In this document: in pieces, positions 46,135 to 53,986 of the stretch
Layout: every line of letters starts with the position of its first letter
Position numbering within the stretch: the first letter of the stretch is position 1
DNA from: Desulfolutivibrio sulfodismutans DSM 3696
GTDB taxonomy: Bacteria > Desulfobacterota > Desulfovibrionia > Desulfovibrionales > Desulfovibrionaceae
Reading direction: 5' to 3'
NCBI RefSeq assembly: GCF_013376455.1
Contig: NZ_CP045504.1
Location: 2,501,001-2,565,000, forward strand
Length of the DNA stretch: 64,000 nucleotides
Notes under the pieces: model-generated
What the model was told of the DNA's origin: nothing
The model's input: only the letters and a program-made list of their open reading frames with translations
Databases searched by the model: none
Made by a program: the position numbers and the translations under genes

Positions 46135-46245
46135 CGTGTCATCGGTCTGGAGGGGACCGCGCGGCCCCCTCCGTTCGCCATGGACGCGCCGGGCTCCTGA
46201 CCTGGTCCATGCCGGGAATAGCGTCTCAGGGCGACCGCGTTCGAT

Positions 46246-47169
46246 CTAGGCGGTGCTCGTGGCCTCCACCACCTGCCCGGTTTGATCGTACATCATCCCG
46301 CACCGCAGATCGAAATGCCTGTTGACGCTCATGGTCGGACAACCGCAGTTCAGAGCCACCTTGGTCACCGTGGACCCCAGGAAGGCCTTTTCCGGGTCCG
46401 TCTCCTTGGAGTGGTGGGCCATGATGACCAGATCGGCCTTCTTTTTCTGGGCGACATCAAGGATTTCCATGGGGGGGTCGCCGACGGCGCATTCAAACGA
46501 GCAGTCCTTGAGGCCTTCGAGCCTGGCGCCGTATTCGCCTTGCAGCCGGGTGCGCGTCTTCTCGATCTGGTCCCGGATGTCCGAGGGATAAATCTTGCTG
46601 GATTCCAACACGTTGAGAATCGTCAGCCCGGCCTTGTAATGCCTGGCCAGCTGCCCGGCGTAGGCCACCGCGCAGCCCGCCTGCTCGGAGAGGTCCGTGG
46701 CGGCCACAATGTTCTTAAAATCCCCGTCCCCCGGCGTCTCCCTGGTCACGATCATCACCGGGCAACGGGCCCGCTGGCTGACCCTCTCCAGGGTGCTTCC
46801 GGCCATGCCCCACATCTTGGAACGCTTTTCCGCATGTTCCTTGGTGTGCGGCCCCATGATGATCAAATCCGCATTCTTCTTCCGGGCCACCCGCAGAATT
46901 TCATTGTGCGAAATGCCCGCCACCACGATGACCTCGCAGTTGGGCATCTTGCACAGACGTTCCTTGTAATATTCCTTCATGTTTTCACGGATGCGGTCGA
47001 CGACGCCCGAGGTCTCGAGATGCTCCATGGCGCCCCAACCCTGTTCCATGCCGCAGACATGGAGCAGATACAGTTTGGATTCAAAACGGCTGGCGAAGCT
47101 GAAGGCCTTTTCAGCGGCATTTTCGCAAATGGATGATGGCGTTACGGCCAGTACGATGTCCTTGAACAT
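46246..47169 (-). CDS. Universal stress protein with two UspA domains
   Basis: The 307-residue protein contains two tandem Usp folds (about 1-145 and 150-295). The nucleotide-binding ends are WGMAGSTLERVSQRARCPV and LGSTVTKVALNCGCPT. GGAGGGA precedes the ATG at 47169. It is the last gene of the Hdr operon, 32 bases after HdrB, so it is probably produced with that complex. It may serve in energy- or redox-stress sensing. Confidence 0.9.
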   Translation of the reverse strand: MFKDIVLAVTPSSICENAAEKAFSFASRFESKLYLLHVCGMEQGWGAMEHLETSGVVDRIRENMKEYYKERLCKMPNCEVIVVAGISHNEILRVARKKNADLIIMGPHTKEHAEKRSKMWGMAGSTLERVSQRARCPVMIVTRETPGDGDFKNIVAATDLSEQAGCAVAYAGQLARHYKAGLTILNVLESSKIYPSDIRDQIEKTRTRLQGEYGARLEGLKDCSFECAVGDPPMEILDVAQKKKADLVIMAHHSKETDPEKAFLGSTVTKVALNCGCPTMSVNRHFDLRCGMMYDQTGQVVEATSTA

Positions 47170-47201
47170 GATATTCCCTCCTTCTTTCTGGTTGGGGGCG
47201 G

Positions 47202-48158
47202 CTACGCCGTGGTGACGGCAGCGGTGGAAAGCTCCTTGGGATGGACGAGTTTTTCGCGAAAGGCCTCGGTAACGGCCAGATTCTTCTCCAGGAGGACCTG
47301 CTGTGCGGAAAGGCCAAAGGCCAGGCCGATCAGTTGCGACAAATACAGGACCGTGACCGGCCTGCCCGCGACGCCCAAGCCGCCCTCGCGGAGGGCCTGT
47401 TTCTGATAGGCGTCCAGATTCATCTGGCACATGGGACACACCGTGGCGATGACGTCGGCCCCGCCTCCCGCCTCGTCCTCCTGGCCGTCCGGGGGGGCAG
47501 CGGCGGCCGCCCGGAGGATTTCACCCACGGAAACCAGGGCCGCCTCCTTGTGCGTGGCCATGAGCGACGCGCCGCAGCACCGGCCCCCCATGGTCCAGGG
47601 ATGGATGGCGGCCCCCAGGGCGGACAGGATCGGCTCCATGGAGGAGGGTCGTTCGGGATCGTCGAAGACCCGGTAGGGCCGCAGGATCTGGCAGCCGTAG
47701 TAGGGCGCGACCGTCAATCCGTGCAGCGGCTTTTCCACCTTTGCGCGCACGGCCTCCGGGCCGATGTCGTTTAAGAGGACGTCCAGAAGATGGCGCACCC
47801 GCCCGGTCTTGCCGGTATAGGCCAGCCCCTCGTCGCCAAGCAGGGCGTTGGTTTGGGCCATGACCGACTTGTCGGCCAGGACGTTGCGTTGCAGCTTGAG
47901 CAGGTTCAGATAGCAGGCGCTGCACGGGACCAGCACGTCCAGCCCGGGCATGGCCTTCTCGGCCAGGGCCAGGTTTCTGGCGGGCAGGGCCAGGCTCAGA
48001 TTGTGGTCGACCGATTCGGCGGCGCTGGCCCCGCAGCAGGTCCAATCCGGGATTTCCTCGATCTCCGTCCCCAGGCGCTCCATGACGGCCCGGACGGAGA
48101 CGTCGAACTCCTGCGCGCTTTCCCGCAGGGAACAGCCAGGGTAGTAGGCGTATTTCAT
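47202..48158 (-). CDS. hdrB: Heterodisulfide reductase-like subunit B (two CCG domains)
   Basis: The product has 318 residues. Two cysteine-rich CCG motifs are present: PGC (residue 9) with DWTCCGAS (41-42) and VPCSACY (about 78-81), then YYGC, GGRCCGAS and VCPMCQ. They match the pattern that binds noncubane [4Fe-4S] clusters at the disulfide site of HdrB. An Ala/Pro/Glu-rich insert of about 16 residues precedes the last motif. The start overlaps the HdrC stop by four bases. In methanogens HdrB reduces CoM-S-S-CoB; the natural disulfide in a sulfate reducer is not established. Confidence 0.93.
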   Translation of the reverse strand: MKYAYYPGCSLRESAQEFDVSVRAVMERLGTEIEEIPDWTCCGASAAESVDHNLSLALPARNLALAEKAMPGLDVLVPCSACYLNLLKLQRNVLADKSVMAQTNALLGDEGLAYTGKTGRVRHLLDVLLNDIGPEAVRAKVEKPLHGLTVAPYYGCQILRPYRVFDDPERPSSMEPILSALGAAIHPWTMGGRCCGASLMATHKEAALVSVGEILRAAAAAPPDGQEDEAGGGADVIATVCPMCQMNLDAYQKQALREGGLGVAGRPVTVLYLSQLIGLAFGLSAQQVLLEKNLAVTEAFREKLVHPKELSTAAVTTA

Positions 48159-48715
48159 GTCCGGTCTCCTTGTGTGGCCGCGTGGTTGAACAGGCCTTCA
48201 AGCCGCCCCTTCTGCGTGCCGGACGGCCCGTGGAGCTTGCCCTTGCCGAGCAGGCGCAACCCCAGGGGGAGGAACGCAAACGGCAGGGTCGGGCTTTTCA
48301 TGGTCAGGAAATAGCTGGTCATGAGGGCCGACTCCTGAACCCGCCCATAGGTGCGGACGTTGTCCAGGAAGGTTTTGTAGAAGGTGGCGTTGTCCCCGGT
48401 CTTCTCGGGGTGACAGCGGGCGGCCAGGCGTCGCAGCGCGGCCATGACCTCCGTCAGGGGCAGGCCGCGCGGGCAACGCAGGGTGCAGGTGTAGCAGGAC
48501 GAGCACATCCAGAAGGAACCGGCCGCCAGGGCGTCGTCGACAAAGCCGAGTTGGAGAAGCCGCCACAGTTCCCGAGGCGTGGTCGCCATGGCGAAGGCGT
48601 TGGGACAGGAGGCCGAGCAGGTTCCGCATTGCATGCAGGGCTGCAAGGATTTGCGGATGGCGTCCATGGCCAGGGTGGGCTCGTCGGGTGCGGGATGCGT
48701 CTGATCTGTTTTCAT
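48155..48715 (-). CDS. hdrC: Heterodisulfide reductase-like subunit C
   Basis: The 186-residue protein has two ferredoxin-type [4Fe-4S] motifs, CMQCGTCSASCP (residues 27-38) and CSSCYTCTLRCP (about 70-81), the hallmark of HdrC. It passes electrons from HdrA to the HdrB active site. GGAG lies before the ATG at 48715. It overlaps HdrB by four bases and follows the large HdrA by 48 bases. Confidence 0.93.
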   Translation of the reverse strand: MKTDQTHPAPDEPTLAMDAIRKSLQPCMQCGTCSASCPNAFAMATTPRELWRLLQLGFVDDALAAGSFWMCSSCYTCTLRCPRGLPLTEVMAALRRLAARCHPEKTGDNATFYKTFLDNVRTYGRVQESALMTSYFLTMKSPTLPFAFLPLGLRLLGKGKLHGPSGTQKGRLEGLFNHAATQGDRT

Positions 48716-48763
48716 GCGTGACTCCGTTGGCCTTAGGCTCCAGGATAGTGGCCGTTCGCCGCG

Positions 48764-51700
48764 TTATTCCACCTGTGCCGCCCGGGGCGGGGCGATGAGC
48801 GAGGCGTCGATGACGGCCATGACCTGGCGGTCGTTGAACCCCCTGAGGAAACTGGCGCTGTTGGGACAGACCGCCGCACACGAGCCGCATCCCTGGCACA
48901 GGAGTTCGTCCACCACGATCCGGTCCTTTTCCATGTCCAGGGTTCTGGCGCCATACGGGCAGACCGTCAGACACTTGCCGCACAAAGAGCACAGGCTGGC
49001 CCTGACCTCGGCCACGACATTGGCCTGGGCCATGCTCTTGTCGCACAGCACCCGCAAGGCGCGTTGGGCCGCCGCCTTGGCCGAGACGATGGTCTCGGGC
49101 ATGTTGGCCGGCCCCCTGGCCACCCCGCAGACAAACACCCCCTGCTTGAGAAAATCCACCGGCCGCCATTTGGACTCGGCCTCCTGGAAAAATCCGTCCG
49201 GCCCCACCGGAACCCCGAAGATTTCCGAGAGTTCATCCACGTCGTTGGGCTCGATGCCGTCGGACAGGGACAGGATGTCGGCATGGATTTCCAGGTCGCG
49301 TTGCAGGACCGGATCCCGCACCGTGATCACGGGGTTGCAGGCGTCGTCAAAACTGACCTTGGGCCGGTGGGCCAGGTCGTAGCGGATGAAGATGGCCCCC
49401 GCCTTCCTGGCCTTTGTGTAGTATTCTTCCGAGAAGCCGTAGCTCATGATGTCCCGGTACAGGACATAGATGGGCAGATCCGGATGCTTGTTTTTCAGGT
49501 GCAGGATGATCTTGAGCGCCCCGGCGCAACAGACCCGCGAGCAGTAGCCGCGAGAATCGTCCCTGGCGCGCCAGCACTGGATCATGGCCACCGAGGACAG
49601 GGCCGCCGTATCCAGCGCGCCCGTGGCGATCCGATGCTCCAGTTCCTGATGGGTGATCACGGTTTTCCGGTCCAGGAAGCCATAGTCGTACACCTTGGCC
49701 CGCCTGCCGCCCGTGGCCAGGATGGTGACCCCGTGCTCCACCGGAACGCCGCCACCCTCGGTGGAGACGATGCTCATGAAGCGGCCGGCCTTCCCGGTGG
49801 ACAGGGCCACCCGGGCCTTGGTCAGGATTCGGATGTTGGGATGCTTGCGGACCTGGTTGATGAGCTCCTCCATGAACCGGACAGGATCCTCGCCCCGCAA
49901 CGTCCAGTGCAGCTTCATGGCCAGGCCGCCCAATTCTTCGGTTTCCTCCACCAACGTGACCTTGTGGTCATGGTCCGCCAGCCCCAGGGCCGCCGTCATG
50001 CCGGCCAGGCCGCCGCCGACCACCAGCGCCCCGGGGGAAACGGGGCTGCGCCTGGGAAGGGGGGCGGGGTCCGACCCCGCCAGCTTGGCCGCAGACATGC
50101 CGACGGCGGCCAGGATATCGCGCTCGGCCTGTTCCTGATCGGTCTTTTCCCGGGAGAACAGGGGCGTATGGATGTCCACTACGTCCATGAGCGATGGGCT
50201 TAGGCCGATGAGCCCGCCCAGTTCCCTGAGTCGCGGCACGTAGGCGTAGGGCATGCAGGCGCCGATGAGAATCCGGTTCGGGGCGTGTTTTTCGGCAAGT
50301 TCCTTGATCTGGTTCCAGCCGTTGGCGGTGCAGGCCCGCTCCACCGTCTCCACCGTGCGCACATACGGCAGGTTGGCCAATCCGTCGCGAAGCCTGTCCA
50401 TGTCCAGGCTTTCCGGCAGGATCGGGCAGGAGCGGCACAGGACCGCCAGGGTCTCCGGCATGAGCCGGGAGACGTCACGGTATTGGGGGACCGGTTCGTC
50501 GAGACGTTCCCGGATGGGGGCGAAGAGTTTGATCAGACGGGAGGCGCCGAGGGCGGCCGCCCCGGACTGGAGGACCGATTCGGCGATGTCCTTGGGGCCG
50601 TTGGCGGACCCGGCGGCGAACACCCCCAGACGGCTGGTCCGGCCGGGATTGAGATCCTGGCTCTTGCAGAAGCCGAAGGCGTTGGTCTCCACGTCCGTGG
50701 CCCTGGCCAGGGCGGCCATGCTCTTTGCGGGCCGGGCGCCGACGCCCAGGACAAGCATGTCGAAGGACTCTTCGATGGTGGCGCCCGCGTCGTCGATATA
50801 CCGGAGCTTGAGCCCGCCGCCTTCCCGTTCCGGGTCCGGCACGGCGGAGTGCGGCCGGAAGCGGATGAAACGCACGCCGTGGAGTTCTTCCGCCTCGCGC
50901 CGGTACTGGTCGAAATCCCGGCCAAAGGTGCGCATGTCCATGTAGAAAATGGTTGTTTCCACATCCTGGCCCAGGGCCCGTTTGGCCAGCACCGCCTCCT
51001 TGATGGACGCCATGCAGCAGAACGAGGAGCAAAAATCCGCATTTTTCTTGACATCCCTGGACCCGATGCACTGTATCCAGGCGATTTTTCGTATCGGTCC
51101 CGCGTCCCCCGGACGGACGAGCCGACCGCCCGTGGGGCCCGTGCCGCTTAAGAGCCGCTCGAATTCCACGGAGGCGACCACCCCCGGCAGGATGCCGTAG
51201 CCCAGGGAATCGGCCATTTCCGTCGGATCGTAACACTCGAACCCGGTGGCCAGGATGACTGCCGCCACATCCATCTTGATGCGCTCGTCGGACATGATGC
51301 GCATGTAGTGCTTGTCCAGCCAGGGCACGAACTGGGAACGCTTCAGGGGGTGGAGATGGTAATCCCTGGCCCCGAGGGCCACCAGGGCCTGGGCCTGCTC
51401 GCCCTTTAACGGCCCGGCCAGGACGATGATCGCCAGGTCCGGCCGGATCTCCAGGGCCCGGGTGATGATCCGTTCGGGGTCGATGTGTTTGAGGCTCAAG
51501 TCCAGAAGGAGCATCCGTATGGACTCGTCCCCGGTGATCTGGTTCAGGGCCTCGTCTCCGGTCGTGGCCTGGAGGAAGGGAAACTTGAGATCCTCGAACC
51601 ACTTGGAATACTGCGCGGCGGTATTCTCCTCCGGGTCGGCCACCAAAATCTTGAACTGTTCGCGCGCCTCGAGCTTGAAATCCACGGCCCCGGTGGGGCA

Positions 51701-52219
51701 GGTCTCGAAACACCTCCAGCAGCGCAGGCAGGCGTCGAGATCCACAACGTAGTGGTTGGGGATGTTGTGGGGGACGGGCAGGTAGATGGCCCCCCGTTCG
51801 CCCAGGCCGGCGTTGAATTCGTCTTTCACCCTGACCGGGCAGACCTCGGCGCATTTCCCGCAGCCGATGCATTTGGTCGCATCCACAAAGGGGGCCTTGC
51901 GGTTCACCACGGCCTGGAACTTGCCGGGTTCGCCGTCGAGGGAAACCAGTTCCGTGGAAAGCATGATGTCGATGTTTTTATGGAACAGGCCCTTGCGCAT
52001 GCAGAACTGGCTGGATGCGTCGCGTTCGGTCAAGGGGAGCATCTTGCACATGCCGCAGTGGTCCGACGGGAACTGGTGGTCCAGTCTGGTCAAAAGCCCC
52101 CCGATGTGCGGACGGATGTCGATCAGCGCGACCTTGTGCCCGGCCTCGGCCAAATCCAGGGCGGATCGGATGCCGCCGATGCCCGCTCCCACCACCAGGG
52201 CGTCATAGGTGCTTTTCAT
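48764..52219 (-). CDS. Giant fused HdrA-like flavoprotein with inserted receiver-like domain
   Basis: The protein is 1151 residues; a usual HdrA is about 650. Residues 1-40 form a flavin-binding dinucleotide fold (VVGAGIGGIRSAL), and residues 117-175 hold two [4Fe-4S] motifs (CIGCGKCAEVCP, CLRCWRCFETCP). Residues about 189-313 form a receiver-like domain (ILVADPEEN, aspartate 240 in LLLDLSL, GARDYHLHP). The HdrA fold resumes at VAAVILATGFE. From about 595 a second HdrA-like half follows with its own flavin fold (ALVVGGGLAGM, about 731) and two C-terminal [4Fe-4S] motifs (about 1080-1130). The ATG at 52219 follows AAGGAG. It should carry the electron-bifurcating or confurcating flavin chemistry of this Hdr complex. 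The receiver part lacks the conserved lysine (histidine 290 instead) and threonine. Confidence 0.9.
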   Translation of the reverse strand: MKSTYDALVVGAGIGGIRSALDLAEAGHKVALIDIRPHIGGLLTRLDHQFPSDHCGMCKMLPLTERDASSQFCMRKGLFHKNIDIMLSTELVSLDGEPGKFQAVVNRKAPFVDATKCIGCGKCAEVCPVRVKDEFNAGLGERGAIYLPVPHNIPNHYVVDLDACLRCWRCFETCPTGAVDFKLEAREQFKILVADPEENTAAQYSKWFEDLKFPFLQATTGDEALNQITGDESIRMLLLDLSLKHIDPERIITRALEIRPDLAIIVLAGPLKGEQAQALVALGARDYHLHPLKRSQFVPWLDKHYMRIMSDERIKMDVAAVILATGFECYDPTEMADSLGYGILPGVVASVEFERLLSGTGPTGGRLVRPGDAGPIRKIAWIQCIGSRDVKKNADFCSSFCCMASIKEAVLAKRALGQDVETTIFYMDMRTFGRDFDQYRREAEELHGVRFIRFRPHSAVPDPEREGGGLKLRYIDDAGATIEESFDMLVLGVGARPAKSMAALARATDVETNAFGFCKSQDLNPGRTSRLGVFAAGSANGPKDIAESVLQSGAAALGASRLIKLFAPIRERLDEPVPQYRDVSRLMPETLAVLCRSCPILPESLDMDRLRDGLANLPYVRTVETVERACTANGWNQIKELAEKHAPNRILIGACMPYAYVPRLRELGGLIGLSPSLMDVVDIHTPLFSREKTDQEQAERDILAAVGMSAAKLAGSDPAPLPRRSPVSPGALVVGGGLAGMTAALGLADHDHKVTLVEETEELGGLAMKLHWTLRGEDPVRFMEELINQVRKHPNIRILTKARVALSTGKAGRFMSIVSTEGGGVPVEHGVTILATGGRRAKVYDYGFLDRKTVITHQELEHRIATGALDTAALSSVAMIQCWRARDDSRGYCSRVCCAGALKIILHLKNKHPDLPIYVLYRDIMSYGFSEEYYTKARKAGAIFIRYDLAHRPKVSFDDACNPVITVRDPVLQRDLEIHADILSLSDGIEPNDVDELSEIFGVPVGPDGFFQEAESKWRPVDFLKQGVFVCGVARGPANMPETIVSAKAAAQRALRVLCDKSMAQANVVAEVRASLCSLCGKCLTVCPYGARTLDMEKDRIVVDELLCQGCGSCAAVCPNSASFLRGFNDRQVMAVIDASLIAPPRAAQVE

Positions 52220-52337
52220 GTGGTTCTCCTTGGAGTGCAGCCCATCGCCCGCCGTCCGCAAGGGATGGCCAGGACTTCCCAATGTGCCCATCGCGCGTTG
52301 CGATCATGTCTCCTCCCCGTGCCCGGGAACAAAGCGT

Positions 52338-53501
52338 TCACTCCATATGGCCCGTGACCTCGGCAAACTCATGCTCCTGGAAAACGGACAGGGGCGGCGG
52401 CTCTTCCGGGCTCCGTCCGGCCTGGTAAGTGAAGACGTCCTGGACCCCGGCCGCCGTCATCCGGAAAAGCTCCATGACCGGCACGTCGTTGGGACAGGCG
52501 TTGGAGCATTGCCCGCAGCCGATGCAGGCCGTGCTCATGTGCGCCAGCCTGGTCAGATGGAAGAACAGGGTGTCCGAGGGCAGCTTGAGCGCCCCCTTCT
52601 TCTTGGCCCAGCTCATGAACTGCCAGGGGTCATGATCAAACACGTCCGTGACGAAGACGCACTCCCGGCAGTAGCAGACCGGGCAGGCCACCCGGCAGTT
52701 GTAGCAATTGACGCATCCCGACAGGTATTCGCCCAGTTTCTCCAGGCTGTCCGTGGCGGCCTGGGTCTCCTTGAACATGGCGTCGCGATAGCGGACGCGA
52801 TCCGTGACCGCGACCGACAGGGCGCTGATCCGGTTGTCCGCCGTGCCTGTTTCGACCTCGGGCAGGCCCATGCGGCTGATGACGGCCTGTCCCTTGGCGG
52901 TCTGGGAGACCAGGGTGATGAGCTTTCCCGGGTCCGCGCCGAAAAGGCCGATCATGCAGTCGGCCGCCTGGGCCACGGGATGCTCGCAGGCCCGGCAGGC
53001 CCGGGCCAGGGGCATGGCGCCCTCGACCTCGGGAACCTGGACGCCTCCGGGGAGATAGGCCTTCAGAAATTCCCGCGAAACCTGCTGCGCCCCGTATGCG
53101 GCGCAATACGCGTGGTAGTCCCGGTTGGTGAAGGCGCCCGGACAGTCGATGCCGATGAGCAGGACGTTGTCCAGGCTGCCCTGGTTCAGCTTGGCCAGCT
53201 CCACGAAGGCCCTGATTTCGCAGGGCCGCATGACGGCCGCGATCATGCCCTGGGACTGGCCCCGGGTGAGCCGCCCCAGAAGCCGCGCCGAGTTGAGCGG
53301 GAAGGCCGGGGCCAGCGGATCCGCTTCGTTAAGAAGTTCCGGGTCCACGATCAGCGCGGGCATCACGGCCCCGCCGCCGGGCGTATGGCGCTGGACCAGG
53401 ATCGCCGCGATGGCTTGGTCGGCCAGGAGTTTGCGCAATACCTCCCGCACCGCCAAAGCGGGATCGGCGTCGTTGACAATGATTTTCGCCGTGGTAGCCA
53501 T
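52338..53501 (-). CDS. FrhB/FdhB-like iron-sulfur flavoprotein subunit
   Basis: The 387-residue protein resembles the beta subunits of F420-reducing hydrogenase and formate dehydrogenase found in Hdr operons. A central CxxC region (CRACEHP, about 185) is followed by [4Fe-4S] motifs CVNCYNCRVACP (about 280-291) with CYCREC nearby, and CIGCGQCSNACP (about 340-351). The likely role is to bring electrons from an external donor (ferredoxin, formate or a reduced flavin cofactor) to MvhD and HdrA. GGAGG precedes the ATG. It lies between MvhD (23 bases) and HdrA2 (118 bases). Confidence 0.85.
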   Translation of the reverse strand: MATTAKIIVNDADPALAVREVLRKLLADQAIAAILVQRHTPGGGAVMPALIVDPELLNEADPLAPAFPLNSARLLGRLTRGQSQGMIAAVMRPCEIRAFVELAKLNQGSLDNVLLIGIDCPGAFTNRDYHAYCAAYGAQQVSREFLKAYLPGGVQVPEVEGAMPLARACRACEHPVAQAADCMIGLFGADPGKLITLVSQTAKGQAVISRMGLPEVETGTADNRISALSVAVTDRVRYRDAMFKETQAATDSLEKLGEYLSGCVNCYNCRVACPVCYCRECVFVTDVFDHDPWQFMSWAKKKGALKLPSDTLFFHLTRLAHMSTACIGCGQCSNACPNDVPVMELFRMTAAGVQDVFTYQAGRSPEEPPPLSVFQEHEFAEVTGHME

Positions 53502-53524
53502 GCCGTCCTCCGGGAGTCTCGTGT

Positions 53525-53959
53525 TCAGATGACCATGGTGGATTTGGCCGCACTCGGCCCCAGTTCCTTGATCCGCTTGGTCAGTTCATTGATGGTGGCC
53601 GCAAACTCGTTTCCATCGCTGGCCCCGATCCAGGTCAGCTTCAGACGCTCCTGCTCGATGCCGAAGCGCGGCAGGATCTCCTGGAGAAGTTTCACCCGGC
53701 GTCTGGCCTTGTAGTTGCCATTGATGTAATGGCAATCCCCAGGGTGACATCCGCTGATCAAGACGGCATCCGCCCCAGACAAGAGGGCCTTGATCACGTA
53801 TTTCGGATCGACCATTCCCGTACACATCATGCGTATAAGCCGCACATTCGGGGATTGGATCATGCGGGCTGTCCCGGCAAGATCGGCGGCGGTGTAGGTA
53901 CACCAATTACACACCATGGCCACTATTGTGGGTTCGAAATCGGTTTCTGTCCGGTCCAT
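53525..53959 (-). CDS. mvhD: MvhD-type [2Fe-2S] electron-transfer subunit
   Basis: The product has 144 residues. The conserved cysteines of MvhD are visible in VCNWCTY (about residues 16-19), RMMCTGMVDP (about 46) and SGCHPGDCHY (about 70-76). It links the electron input module to HdrA. I chose the ATG at 53959 because GGAGGAAGG lies before it; an ATG four codons earlier has none. It follows HdrA1 by 27 bases. Confidence 0.93.
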   Translation of the reverse strand: MDRTETDFEPTIVAMVCNWCTYTAADLAGTARMIQSPNVRLIRMMCTGMVDPKYVIKALLSGADAVLISGCHPGDCHYINGNYKARRRVKLLQEILPRFGIEQERLKLTWIGASDGNEFAATINELTKRIKELGPSAAKSTMVI

Positions 53960-53986
53960 GCCTTCCTCCATGCCACATTTCTTGCG

